Assembly (NCBI RefSeq): GCF_003710905.1
Contig: NZ_RHHV01000021.1
Span: forward strand, 186,001-250,000
Length of the DNA: 64,000 nt
DNA from: Brevibacillus parabrevis
Lineage (GTDB): Bacteria > Bacillota > Bacilli > Brevibacillales > Brevibacillaceae
Reading direction: 5' to 3'
Numbering within the stretch: position 1 is the stretch's first letter; every line of letters starts with the position of its first letter. A program made the position numbers and the translations under genes. The notes below the pieces were generated by a model that worked only from the letters and a program-made list of their open reading frames with translations, made no database searches and was not told the DNA's origin. Shown piece after piece: positions 47,001 through 53,225 of this stretch.

Positions 47001-49524
47001 GCCAAAAGCAGACGGCTTTTTCACGTATGAAGAAGCGAGCGGAGAACAGCCCGACCAGCTTATCCGCCAATTCGTCCGTCCGTTTGACCTGAGTGTCGGT
47101 CCGCTATTTCGGGTGAAAGCAATCCGACTTGGCGCAGAGGAACACCTGCTTTTGCTCGACATGCATCATATCATTGCCGACGGGATTTCTCTCCAGATTG
47201 TCTTGCAAGAGTTTGCCGCGCTGTACGAAGGCAAGACGCTGGAACCGTTGCCGATGCAGTACAAAGACTATGCAAACTGGCAGTGCAAGCGCCGCGAGAC
47301 ATTGCAGAGCCAGGAAAAGTATTGGCTCGATCTGCTGCAAGGGGAGCTTCCGGTGTTGAACTTGCCGCTGGACCATCCGCGGCCGCCGCTGCAAAGCTTC
47401 GCGGGAGACAAGGTAACTGCGCGCCTAGATCCTTCTTTAACCCGCAAGTTGAGACAAGTGGCGGAGGAAACAGACACGACCTTGTATACGGTGCTGTTGT
47501 CGGTCTATTATGTACTGCTGCACAAATATACGGGCCAAACCGATATCATCGTCGGCTCTCCGATCGCAGGCAGACCGCAGGCAGAGTTTGAACATCTGGT
47601 CGGCATGTTCGTCAACACGCTCGCCTTGCGAAGCTTCCCGCATCCAGACAAGCCGTTCCGTGCCTTTCTGGCCGAAGTCAGGGAGAGTTGCCTGCAAGCG
47701 TACGAGCACCAGGAATGGCCGTTTGAAAAGCTGGTCGAAAAGCTGCAACCTACGCGCGATTTAAGCCGAAATCCGCTGTTTGACACAATGTTCGTCCTGC
47801 AAAACATGGAAAACTCTCTTCCAGCGATAGAAGCCATCAAGCTGGTCGCTCTGCCGATCCACAACCAGGCGTCCCAGTTTGACCTCATGCTGGAAGCGGT
47901 GGAACAAGAAAAAGGTCTTCAGTTGAATCTGGAGTTCTGCACCAGTCTGTTTGCCACAAGCACGATGGAGCGGCTGCTGGGCCACTACATTCATCTGCTG
48001 ACAAAGCTTGCCCAAGATGCCGACCAGCGCCTTGCGGACATCGAGCTGCTCTCCAACGCAGAGAATGACGACCGGACCCAGCCGAACACGGCTTACCCGG
48101 TAGAACGAAGCTTGGCACTTACGCTGGAGCACGAGCAACAGCTCAAGCAGCGTGCGGAGAAACTGGCCGTCAAGTTCGACACAAGCTACGCGGGCATGAA
48201 TACACTGCCTGCTTTGGAAGCAGTGGAAGAACGTCCTGATTACCCGGCCTCATCAGCGCAAAAGCGGTTGTTCATGATCGATAAACTGCTGGGAAGAGGA
48301 ACCTCTTACAATGTTCCCGTCATACGCAGAGTGAACGGAAAATTGGACAGCAAGCGGCTTGAACAAGCCATGCGGGACTTTGTCCAGCGGCATGAGTCAC
48401 TGCGGACGGCGTTTCAACTGGAAGTGGAGAGCGGGGCACTCCGGCAAAAAATAGATTCCGCTGTCTCGTTTGCGTTTCCGGTGTATGCGCTGACAGAAGC
48501 AGAAGCGGCAGAGATGATCCGCGATTTTGTCAGACCGTTTCGCCTTGACAAGGCACCGCTGTTTCGCGCGGCGCTGATCGAGCTGACGGACAGGGAAGAG
48601 AGCATTCTGATCATCGACATGCACCATATCATAACCGACGGCATGTCCGTAGCGATCATGCTTAAAGAATTGGCAGCCCTGTACGAGAAAAGGCAACTAG
48701 AGACGCTCCGTCTGCAATACAAAGACTACGCCGTTTGGGAAAACCAGCTGATGAAAACGCAAGAATGGCAAAAGCAGGAGCAATACTGGCTGGACGTATT
48801 CAAAGAACCTGTTCATCCGGTGCGCCTGCCATTCAGTCGCCCTGCGGCCTTGACAGCAGAAGTGAAATCCCGAACGCTTCATGTTTCCCTGGAAGAAAAA
48901 CTGGCCACAGAGCTGCAAAATCTCGCTTACTCGACAGATACAACCTTGTTTATGGTCATGCTGGCTGCTTTTACCCTCCTGCTGTCCAAGCTGTCTGGGC
49001 AGGACGATATTGTAGTCGGCACTCCCATTTCGGGAAGACATCATGATGGACTGGAAAATATCGTAGGGATGTTTGTCAACACGTTGGCCATTCGCAACAG
49101 GCCACGAAGCAGCCAGTCTTTCCTCGCGTACGTGAGCGAGGTGAAAGAGCGTCTGCTGGAAGCATACGAAAATCAGGACTACGCCTTCGACCATCTTGTA
49201 GACAAACTGAACGTCCCACGCGAGATCAACAGCAACCCATTGTTCAATGTCATGTTCCAATTCGCGCAGCAAGATGAGGCAGAAAAAATCGACGGTCTCA
49301 AGCTGCTGCCTGTCGAGTATGACGGCGCTCCAAGCAAGTTCGATCTGCACGTTGTCGTCGTACAGGAAGATCAGCGCACCATGCATCTGGAAATGACGTA
49401 CCGGGAGACTTATCTTCCAGACGACACAGTTCATGAGTTCCTCTCACATTTTTACGACCTGGTTCAGCAAATCGTCGAGAATGCGAATCGCGATCGAGAA
49501 GAAATCGCGACAACCAATCCATGA
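41053..49524 (+). CDS. NRPS: half C-A-T-C-A-T-C-[A remnant]-C
   Basis: A 2823-residue synthetase with start ATG 41053 behind AAAGGAG. It opens with only the second lobe of a condensation domain (~30-250, no HHxxxDG), then A1 (~265-760), T1 (Ser814), C2 (HHIIADG at 994-1000), A2, T2 (Ser1858) and C3 (HHIIADG at 2038-2044). C3 is followed by a ~55-residue stretch resembling the first residues of an adenylation domain (NTAYPVERSLALTLEHE) and then directly by C4 (from ~2394; HHIITDG at 2524-2530), where the protein ends without carrier or thioesterase. A1 and A2 are almost identical and share the pocket D-L-K-N-F-G-T-D-I, which I cannot assign; the same residue is probably added twice. No epimerase. 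It is the last gene before a strong terminator. Confidence 0.94.
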   Translation: MMQKLAGAANRNDQRPGDGEQSMSDWQGTHALNLPLDFVRPAVKGTQKEVVAHKTGLELKSKLELAAEKETVSAEVFLLAAFMLLLAKYTGQEHVVVGWSSDSLQQAGGSETARTAVATGHVHQDRTWREFLLTVEQTCMQAHAAKRFFYEELLATMELPQDPSRNPLFDVRIKKRHTDTAGEKDDFALAFDLEQDGIFLQVEYDVQLFLPSTMERMLSHYVNLLAQLAQDADQRLADVDMLSAAERERLVYGWNETTTAYPAEQSIAHMLKQQVEQRPDDIAVVFGEQSLTYAQLHAQSNQIAHALHHKGIGKGDVVVVMAERSLELVTGLFGVLKAGAAYTPVDPGYPAERLRYLLRHSKAKLLLVQRSVQDRITDSEAEVVAVEDLLAAECAWPSEDLPLSYDPEQLMYVLYTSGSTGNPKGAMIRSHSFVNLLHWYTREFALGENDRMLLIASASFDLAQKNLYAPLITGGRLVLFEPGLYDYEQMSATIEREGITAINCTPSAFYPLVEANADDDYQKLKSLRWVFLGGEPIHMNQLAPWLRSAQCQAEIVNTYGPTECTDIASYYRLHSKDWQGETNLPIGKPIDNVRLYVVDKDMRLVPEGLEGELCIGGVGVGFGYYNAPELTQERFVQSRELPEQVVYKTGDVVKRLPDGQIVFIGRVDHQVKVRGFRIEIEEIEKKLLDHPRIKETVVTALQDAGGDTTLRAYVVPAQTLTTEQIYDYLQAELPSYMIPQFVIVLEALPLTPNGKVDRKALPVPSEELAQAEEQAAEAELQDETEQQLLKLWQEVLGIRKAGRKDSFFRLGGHSLKAVALLSRIKKTFGVAIPIHTLFRQPTIQQLAEVIRHSPKTSVASILPAGGQEYYRLSSEQERLYVLEQFEHVGTAYNVPWAAHVSGPFDAARCQQAFAALSLRHETLRTCFELIGDTVLQKVLPKADGFFTYEEASGAAPDQLIRQFVRPFDLRVGPLFRVKVIRLGAEEHLLLLDMHHIIADGISLQIVLQEFAALYNEGKTLEPLPMQYKDYANWQCKHRETLQSQEKYWLDVLQGELPVLNLPLDYPRPPLQSFAGDKITARLDTSLVGKLRQVAEETDTTLYMVLLAAYHVLLHKYTGQTDIIVGSPIAGRPQAEFEHLVGMFVNTLALRNFPHPDKPFRTFLAEVRESCLQAYEHQEWPFEKLVEKLQPTRDLSRNPLFDTMFVLQNMENSLPSLPGVELVALPINSQSSQFDLMLEAVEQAGSLQLNLEFCTKLFAPRTMEKLLSHYVNLLAQLVQDADQRLIDMDMLSADERERLVYGWNETTTAYPAEQSIAHMLKRQVEQRPDDIAVVFGEQSLTYAQLHAHSNQIAHALHHKGIGKGDVVVVMAERSLELVTGLFGVLKAGAAYTPVDPGYPAERLRYLLRHSKAKLLLVQRSVQDRITDSEAEVVAVEDLLAAECAWPSEDLPLSYDPEQPMYVLYTSGSTGNPKGAMIRSHSFVNLLHWYTREFALGENDRMLLIASASFDLAQKNLYAPLITGGRLVLFEPGLYDYEQMSATIEREGITAINCTPSAFYPLVEANADDDYQKLRSLRWVFLGGEPIHMNQLAPWLRSAHCQAEIVNTYGPTECTDIASYYRLHSKDWQGETNLPIGKPIDNVRLYVVDKDMRLVPEGLEGELCIGGVGVGFGYYNAPELTAERFVQGKELPEQVVYKTGDVVKRLPDGQIVFIGRVDHQVKVRGFRIEIEEIEKKLLDHPQVKEAVVTALQDAGGDTTLRAYVVPAQTLTTEQIYDYLQTELPGYMIPQFVIVLEAMPLTPNGKVDRKALPVPSAELEPTETVQLQGEIEQQLVKLWQETLGIRKVGHQDSFFRLGGHSLKAVALLSRMKKAFGVSIPISTLFRKPTIQQLAEVIRHSPKTSVDAIPTAGGQQYHRLSSEQERLYVLEQFEHVGTAYNVPWAAHVSGPFDAARCQQAFAALSLRHESLRTCFELIGDTVVQKVLPKADGFFTYEEASGEQPDQLIRQFVRPFDLSVGPLFRVKAIRLGAEEHLLLLDMHHIIADGISLQIVLQEFAALYEGKTLEPLPMQYKDYANWQCKRRETLQSQEKYWLDLLQGELPVLNLPLDHPRPPLQSFAGDKVTARLDPSLTRKLRQVAEETDTTLYTVLLSVYYVLLHKYTGQTDIIVGSPIAGRPQAEFEHLVGMFVNTLALRSFPHPDKPFRAFLAEVRESCLQAYEHQEWPFEKLVEKLQPTRDLSRNPLFDTMFVLQNMENSLPAIEAIKLVALPIHNQASQFDLMLEAVEQEKGLQLNLEFCTSLFATSTMERLLGHYIHLLTKLAQDADQRLADIELLSNAENDDRTQPNTAYPVERSLALTLEHEQQLKQRAEKLAVKFDTSYAGMNTLPALEAVEERPDYPASSAQKRLFMIDKLLGRGTSYNVPVIRRVNGKLDSKRLEQAMRDFVQRHESLRTAFQLEVESGALRQKIDSAVSFAFPVYALTEAEAAEMIRDFVRPFRLDKAPLFRAALIELTDREESILIIDMHHIITDGMSVAIMLKELAALYEKRQLETLRLQYKDYAVWENQLMKTQEWQKQEQYWLDVFKEPVHPVRLPFSRPAALTAEVKSRTLHVSLEEKLATELQNLAYSTDTTLFMVMLAAFTLLLSKLSGQDDIVVGTPISGRHHDGLENIVGMFVNTLAIRNRPRSSQSFLAYVSEVKERLLEAYENQDYAFDHLVDKLNVPREINSNPLFNVMFQFAQQDEAEKIDGLKLLPVEYDGAPSKFDLHVVVVQEDQRTMHLEMTYRETYLPDDTVHEFLSHFYDLVQQIVENANRDREEIATTNP
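41690..44832 (+). repeat. Tandem NRPS module duplication, unit 1
   Basis: From the end of the leading half C domain through A1-T1-C2, this 3.14-kb unit repeats almost verbatim at 44833-47980 (offset 3144 bases at the A start, 3132 at the C start). Long stretches of the adenylation domain are identical base for base. Confidence 0.92.
44833..47980 (+). repeat. Tandem NRPS module duplication, unit 2
   Basis: Second unit, A2-T2-C3. The carrier-proximal linker (46480-46610) and the end of the C domain diverge most; A and C cores hardly at all. Confidence 0.92.
48040..48235 (+). other. Adenylation-domain remnant between two condensation domains
   Basis: After C3 the reading frame gives the usual C-to-A linker and the first ~30 residues expected of an adenylation domain (NTAYPVERSLALTLEHE, LAVKFD), then jumps within ~25 residues to the start of another C domain (RPDYPASSAQKRLF). 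The core A motifs and a carrier domain are absent. The frame is intact, consistent with an in-frame deletion of an A-T pair. Confidence 0.72.
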
Positions 49525-49542
49525 CAACCGAAGCATACGGAC

Positions 49543-49578
49543 AAAATCCCGCCTTTCACTTAGGCGGGATTTTTTTTT
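49543..49578 (+). terminator. Strong intrinsic terminator ending the hybrid operon
   Basis: ATCCCGCCT (49546-49554), a 7-base loop, AGGCGGGAT (49562-49570) and a run of nine T; flanking A and T bases extend the stem to about 12 bp. It begins 19 bases after the stop of the large NRPS gene. Confidence 0.95.
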
Positions 49579-49760
49579 GCATCCACGCTAATCTGAAACA
49601 GATACGAGGGCGTGCTTTAGCCAACCACGTCTGATAAACAAGTCGCTTTTCCTGTCTATTTTTGGCATAATATACCATAACAACCAAAAGCAACGACAGC
49701 TCATCCAGATAGGCTAGGCTGAGCGGAAAAAGCAAACTCGGACAGGAAAGGAACTGGAGA

Positions 49761-50342
49761 ATGAATAGTAGCGCTCTATTTCAGGAGTTTCCGGTGTTGA
49801 AATCGGACCATTTGATACTGCGAGAGATTGAAGATTGTCACCTGGAAGAAGTGTTTGAAATTTACAGCAACGATAGCGTCTTTGAGTATTGCGGCATCAT
49901 TCCCAAGCACAAAAAGGATACCGTTCTGACCATGATCGGCCATTTTAAAAGAGATTACCTGAAAAAATCGAGAGTGAAATGGGGGATTTTCCCCGTTCAG
50001 CAGAGCGATACATTAGTCGGCATTATCGAAGCCTTCGAGTTGAATCAACGCGTAAACATGGCAACCATCGGTTACTTTTTGGCGGAAGCGCACTGGGGAA
50101 AAGGGATTGCCTCGGAAGCGGTCAAAATGGTTGTGCGCTTCCTGATGGAAGAAGTCAACGTGAACAGAATCCAGGCAGAAGTCATGCCGCCAAATGAAGC
50201 GTCCAAAAAGGTGTTGCGCAATAATGGCTTCCTCATGGAAGGAACGCTCAGACAGGCAGCGCTCTGGTCAGGCAAAGGAATTGTCGATTTAGAAATATAC
50301 GGCTTGCTGCGGGAAGACTACCAAAGCCTGCAAACGAGGTAG
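49761..50342 (+). CDS. GNAT-family N-acetyltransferase (RimJ/RimL-like)
   Basis: A 193-residue acetyltransferase of the GNAT fold: an N-terminal LRLRE-like strand (LILREI), acetyl-CoA-binding motif A in WGKGIASEAVKMVV and the motif B region KVLRNNGFLMEGTLRQAALW typical of RimJ/RimL proteins. It transfers acetyl from acetyl-CoA to an amine, often a protein N terminus or an antibiotic. It lies after the terminator of the biosynthetic operon behind an AAAGGA ribosome site and a possible -10 (CATAAT, 49666-49671), so it is probably transcribed separately. A self-protection or tailoring role is possible but not shown; a housekeeping acetyltransferase is equally compatible. It ends facing the PPTase gene across a bidirectional terminator. 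Confidence 0.88.
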   Translation: MNSSALFQEFPVLKSDHLILREIEDCHLEEVFEIYSNDSVFEYCGIIPKHKKDTVLTMIGHFKRDYLKKSRVKWGIFPVQQSDTLVGIIEAFELNQRVNMATIGYFLAEAHWGKGIASEAVKMVVRFLMEEVNVNRIQAEVMPPNEASKKVLRNNGFLMEGTLRQAALWSGKGIVDLEIYGLLREDYQSLQTR

Positions 50343-50443
50343 ACAGATCGTGCAACGAGCAGTTATCCGCTGAATTGAGCTGTTTTGTCGGCCGCAAGCG
50401 GTCACATCCCATTTCAAAAAAGTCGAGTCGAGACGTTATTCAC

Positions 50444-50491
50444 AAAAAAAGGTTTCATCCCCGGCAGCGAAGAGGGGATGAAACCTTTTTT
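50444..50491. terminator. Bidirectional intrinsic terminator between convergent genes
   Basis: GGTTTCATCCCC (50451-50462) and GGGGATGAAACC (50474-50485) form a perfect 12-bp stem with an 11-base loop, flanked by A7 on the left and T6 on the right. It therefore works for the GNAT gene on + and the PPTase gene on -. Confidence 0.95.
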
Positions 50492-50507
50492 GTTGCCGCG
50501 CTGTCAA

Positions 50508-51200
50508 TCAACGGCTGAGAAAATACGAAACGAGCGTATCCATCGGCACGATTTCCACGGTTTCACAAAACGAATCGTTTGGCGCACAAGCAGTCAAGGT
50601 GTATTCGTCATCCAGAAAGTACGTCTTGAAGTGCCACCTCGCTTGTTCAAATACGCGCGCGCCCTCGACAGTTCCCTGGCTGACAGTGGAGAAGCTGTTC
50701 AGCGGAAGCGAAAGCCCTTTGCCGATCGCTTTGATGTAGCTTTCTTTCGCCGTCCAGACCGCAAAAAAACGTGCTTGTCTTCGTTCGCTGTCCGGTTCTT
50801 CCTCGATATACTCGTATTCCTCTGGCGCAAAAAACTGCCTGGCAATTTGCAAGTCAATCTGATGCTTTTTCTCAATATCGATTCCTACGGTACAGTCACC
50901 GGTGATACAGACCACCCAGTCGCCCGAATGGGAAAGGTTGTAGTGCAAGCGGTTCAACGGCCCTTGCAGGGATGGTTTTCCATAGGCGTTCGTGCCAAAC
51001 GAAATGCTTTTCGCAGAAACGGCGAACGTTTCGGCGGCAATTTTTCTAATCAGCAGATCGGCCAGCAGTCCGCGGACGCGATCTTCGCGGCGGAAGAAAG
51101 CACCGAGCCGCTGTTTTTTGTCTTCGGCAACAAAGGACAGCAGGTGAGGAATGTAATCATCTGAAAAATCGGCAATAGAGACTGCGTATATGGGCATCAT
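50508..51200 (-). CDS. Sfp/Gsp-type 4'-phosphopantetheinyl transferase
   Basis: A 230-residue PPTase of the Sfp group. It converts apo carrier domains to the holo form using coenzyme A, so it should serve every T/ACP domain of both the hybrid cluster and tyrocidine synthetase. Visible motifs: YGKPSL and NLSHSG (CoA and carrier binding), GIDIEK (Mg-binding Asp and Glu) and WTAKESYIKAIGKGL. The length matches Sfp and Gsp. Two adjacent ATG codons follow a GGAGG ribosome site; either could start. It lies 62 bases after the LoaP-like gene on the same strand and is probably cotranscribed with it, ending at the bidirectional terminator. A PPTase next to the synthetases is known for gramicidin S (gsp) and surfactin (sfp). 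Confidence 0.95.
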   Translation of the reverse strand: MMPIYAVSIADFSDDYIPHLLSFVAEDKKQRLGAFFRREDRVRGLLADLLIRKIAAETFAVSAKSISFGTNAYGKPSLQGPLNRLHYNLSHSGDWVVCITGDCTVGIDIEKKHQIDLQIARQFFAPEEYEYIEEEPDSERRQARFFAVWTAKESYIKAIGKGLSLPLNSFSTVSQGTVEGARVFEQARWHFKTYFLDDEYTLTACAPNDSFCETVEIVPMDTLVSYFLSR

Positions 51201-51262
51201 GCTGAACCTCCAACTCTGTATGCAAACACACTTTCTGTAAAAGGACGCGCGTGCAGTCTAGC

Positions 51263-51877
51263 TCATGTGCGGGTGTGGGCATGGCCTGATGACACCATTG
51301 GCTCGATCAGCTCAATGCCAAGGTCGATCATCCGCTCATCGCCCATGAGCGACACGAGCACTTTTACCCGCCGTTTGTGCTTGTCCACTTTTTTTACAAT
51401 TCCTTCCATCCCTTTGAGTGGGCCAGACTCCACATATACCTTGGAATCTTGCGTGTAGACCTGGGAAAAATCAATCTGCTCATCGTGATTCAGCAGCCTG
51501 AGAATGATCGTGATTTCTTCCTCGGGAATCTTTTTGAAACAGAGCGCCTCTTCCCTGCTTTCCACCGGATCGCGGCTTTTCCGGGGAGAAGTCGATCTGT
51601 CGTACATCAGGTCGATTTTATTCAGATAGTTCAACATCCGAATAATTTTGGAGTGACTTCTAATAAAGTAATATTTCGAGAAATTCATGTCCGTTTTTAC
51701 AAAAATGTAGCCTGGAAACAAATCCTTTTCAACCCGCATAATCTCGCCGTTTTTCTTCTCGGGAACGATACGTTGTGGAACCATGGAATACAGTGTTTCT
51801 TTGTCAAAAGATTTATTCAACCAATTTTTCACAGAATGTTCATAACCCGTTTTCACATAGAACGCATACCAGTTCAT
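51263..51877 (-). CDS. loaP: LoaP-like specialised NusG-family antiterminator
   Basis: A 204-residue NusG paralogue with an N-terminal NGN domain (WYAFYVKTGYEHSV...DLFPGYIFVKTDM, about 1-125) and a C-terminal KOW domain (ESGPLKGMEGIVKKVDKHKRR, about 149-176). Housekeeping nusG sits next to secE and ribosomal genes; a copy beside a polyketide operon is the pattern described for LoaP of Bacillus velezensis, which lets RNA polymerase read through terminators of long antibiotic operons. Here the partner may be the 49-kb operon, which has an internal terminator, or the tyc operon. Start ATG 51877 has AAGGAG 12 bases upstream, a rather long spacing. Target specificity is inferred, not visible. Confidence 0.85.
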   Translation of the reverse strand: MNWYAFYVKTGYEHSVKNWLNKSFDKETLYSMVPQRIVPEKKNGEIMRVEKDLFPGYIFVKTDMNFSKYYFIRSHSKIIRMLNYLNKIDLMYDRSTSPRKSRDPVESREEALCFKKIPEEEITIILRLLNHDEQIDFSQVYTQDSKVYVESGPLKGMEGIVKKVDKHKRRVKVLVSLMGDERMIDLGIELIEPMVSSGHAHTRT

Positions 51878-52851
51878 AAAAATGCAAGACTCCTTTTCAT
51901 AACGTTTCTAAGATCATTGGCAGGTGCAGCAGCTCAGAAATCCTCAGCCTTCATTAAACTCGTCGCTCTCTAGTTGGTTCCTGACTCGGCTCGTTGAAGC
52001 TCTTTTCCTGTAACAACCATTGGGAAACCTTATGTCTCGCTTCGCATACATGAACCGGATTTTCGGTCTGCAAATGGAAGCAACATCAGCCATGCGCAAT
52101 AATGTGCGATATAAGTAGTTATTTACATAATATTATTTTATTTTACAAATAATGGTAACGAAAAGTTTACTCATCGTCAAGGTCATCCAGAAACAGTAGT
52201 CGTTCTGGTCACTATTCGGGCTTGCATTTTCCATAGGCTGAATGTAGAGCTTCTGTAGGTGAGCAGGGAACGAAAGAGAGCAAATACTGACGAATATGTA
52301 TAGACAGCTGGTGGATCGCAAAGTACATGCCAAACTGCTGGTGGATTTTCCTTGAACCAAATTTCGCTGGCAGCCAGCATGGTTCAAACCTTTTCTCTAA
52401 AAAGCTGCGTACGTCAAAAAAGAGGGGGTAGGAATTGTGCCTTTTTATCACATGCCTTTTTACGAAAGTCTGCGGACTGATCAGGACAATAGCTGCTGAT
52501 CCAGATAGGCAGCACACAGGAAAACAGCCTCTCGTTTTTCCGTAGAAGAAAATTCCTGTTTTCCCAGTATAAAGCATTATATGGCTTGTGAACATATAAA
52601 AATTTTAATGTTATGAAAATATTTATCGTCAAAATATAGCCGCTACGCTTTCCTTTTTTATAGACACGTTGAAAAGGAAAAATGTTGCAGCGCCGAAACG
52701 AGCCAATCACTGGCTTCGCCAAAGGGAAAAACACGTATGCCGCTTATTGATTACGCAAGCGGGAGCAGGTTTGCCAAGCAAAACTTAGATTTACGTAAAA
52801 AGGTTGTAAAAAAACTTGTTGAACTTTTTACAAAATATCCCTATTTTTTAA

Positions 52852-52879
52852 TCGACTTCCAATTTTTCTCTGCTATAAT
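52852..52879 (+). promoter_or_regulatory. Probable sigma-A type tycA promoter
   Basis: TCGACT (52852-52857, four of six matches to the -35 consensus), a 16-bp spacer and a perfect TATAAT (52874-52879). Upstream DNA (52795-52850) is rich in A and T tracts that could act as an UP element and AbrB target. Transcription would start near 52886, giving a leader of about 340 bases before tycA. Confidence 0.7.
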
Positions 52880-53063
52880 GAGTTTCAGCGTCAGTAACCT
52901 AGTGCTTTCAGCCTGTCAGCCGATCGGGGAACTTCCTGTGATTGTTTTCATGCAAATCAGTTTTCCTTCGTTCGCAGGCGGTAAGCAGGGCCGTATCCGG
53001 CAGGCGGGAATACCAGCACCCATTTTCCGCTACAGCATGAGCAAAATATGACTTTAGTATGAA

Positions 53064-53091
53064 GGAAAATTCCCAGAAACAGGAAATTTTC
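53064..53091 (+). promoter_or_regulatory. Hairpin in the tycA leader
   Basis: GAAAATTCC (53065-53073) pairs with GGAAATTTTC (53082-53091) with one bulged A and an 8-base loop. TTGTTGTTA follows, so a weak attenuator is conceivable, but the stem is AT-rich and no proper T tract is present. Confidence 0.35.
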
Positions 53092-53225
53092 TTGTTGTTA
53101 AAATTACCCAAATGATGGAAAATGGGAAATTGGGAATGGAACGTTGACCTTGCCTGTCTCTTGTTGGCAACCATTTCGTCACACTTCATGATAAGCAGAA
53201 GTAATTCCATTATCGGAGGGGACAT

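Larger units (their letters stand above)
51878..53225. other. Divergent AT-rich intergenic region between loaP-like gene and tycA
   Basis: This 1.35-kb stretch holds no convincing gene. Short open frames on both strands (for example - strand 52212-52595, + strand 52737-53051) lack a good ribosome site and recognisable domains. The left part should be the loaP leader and promoter; a very AT-rich tract at 52115-52155 is a candidate for that promoter. The right part carries the tycA promoter (52852-52879) and leader. The tycA upstream region of B. brevis is known from the literature to be bound by the transition-state regulator AbrB, and the A/T tracts at 52790-52860 are the kind of DNA AbrB binds. 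Confidence 0.7.

Noticed and set aside
48040..48235. Frameshift or sequencing error as cause of the missing A domain between C3 and C4
   Set aside because: The frame continues without break into a complete C domain and the other frames show no adenylation motifs here. A collapse of repeats in assembly is still possible and is listed as a check.
50385..51164. A 259-codon + strand open frame opposite the PPTase gene
   Set aside because: The - strand encodes clear Sfp-type motifs; the + frame starts inside the terminator region and has no recognisable domain.
52212..52595. A 127-codon - strand open frame in the loaP-tycA intergenic region
   Set aside because: No ribosome site, no recognisable family, odd composition, and a second frame overlaps it. 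I saw no transposase motif or inverted repeats supporting a mobile element.
52737..53051. A 104-codon + strand open frame before tycA
   Set aside because: It runs through the best tycA promoter, lacks a ribosome site and looks like translated leader DNA.
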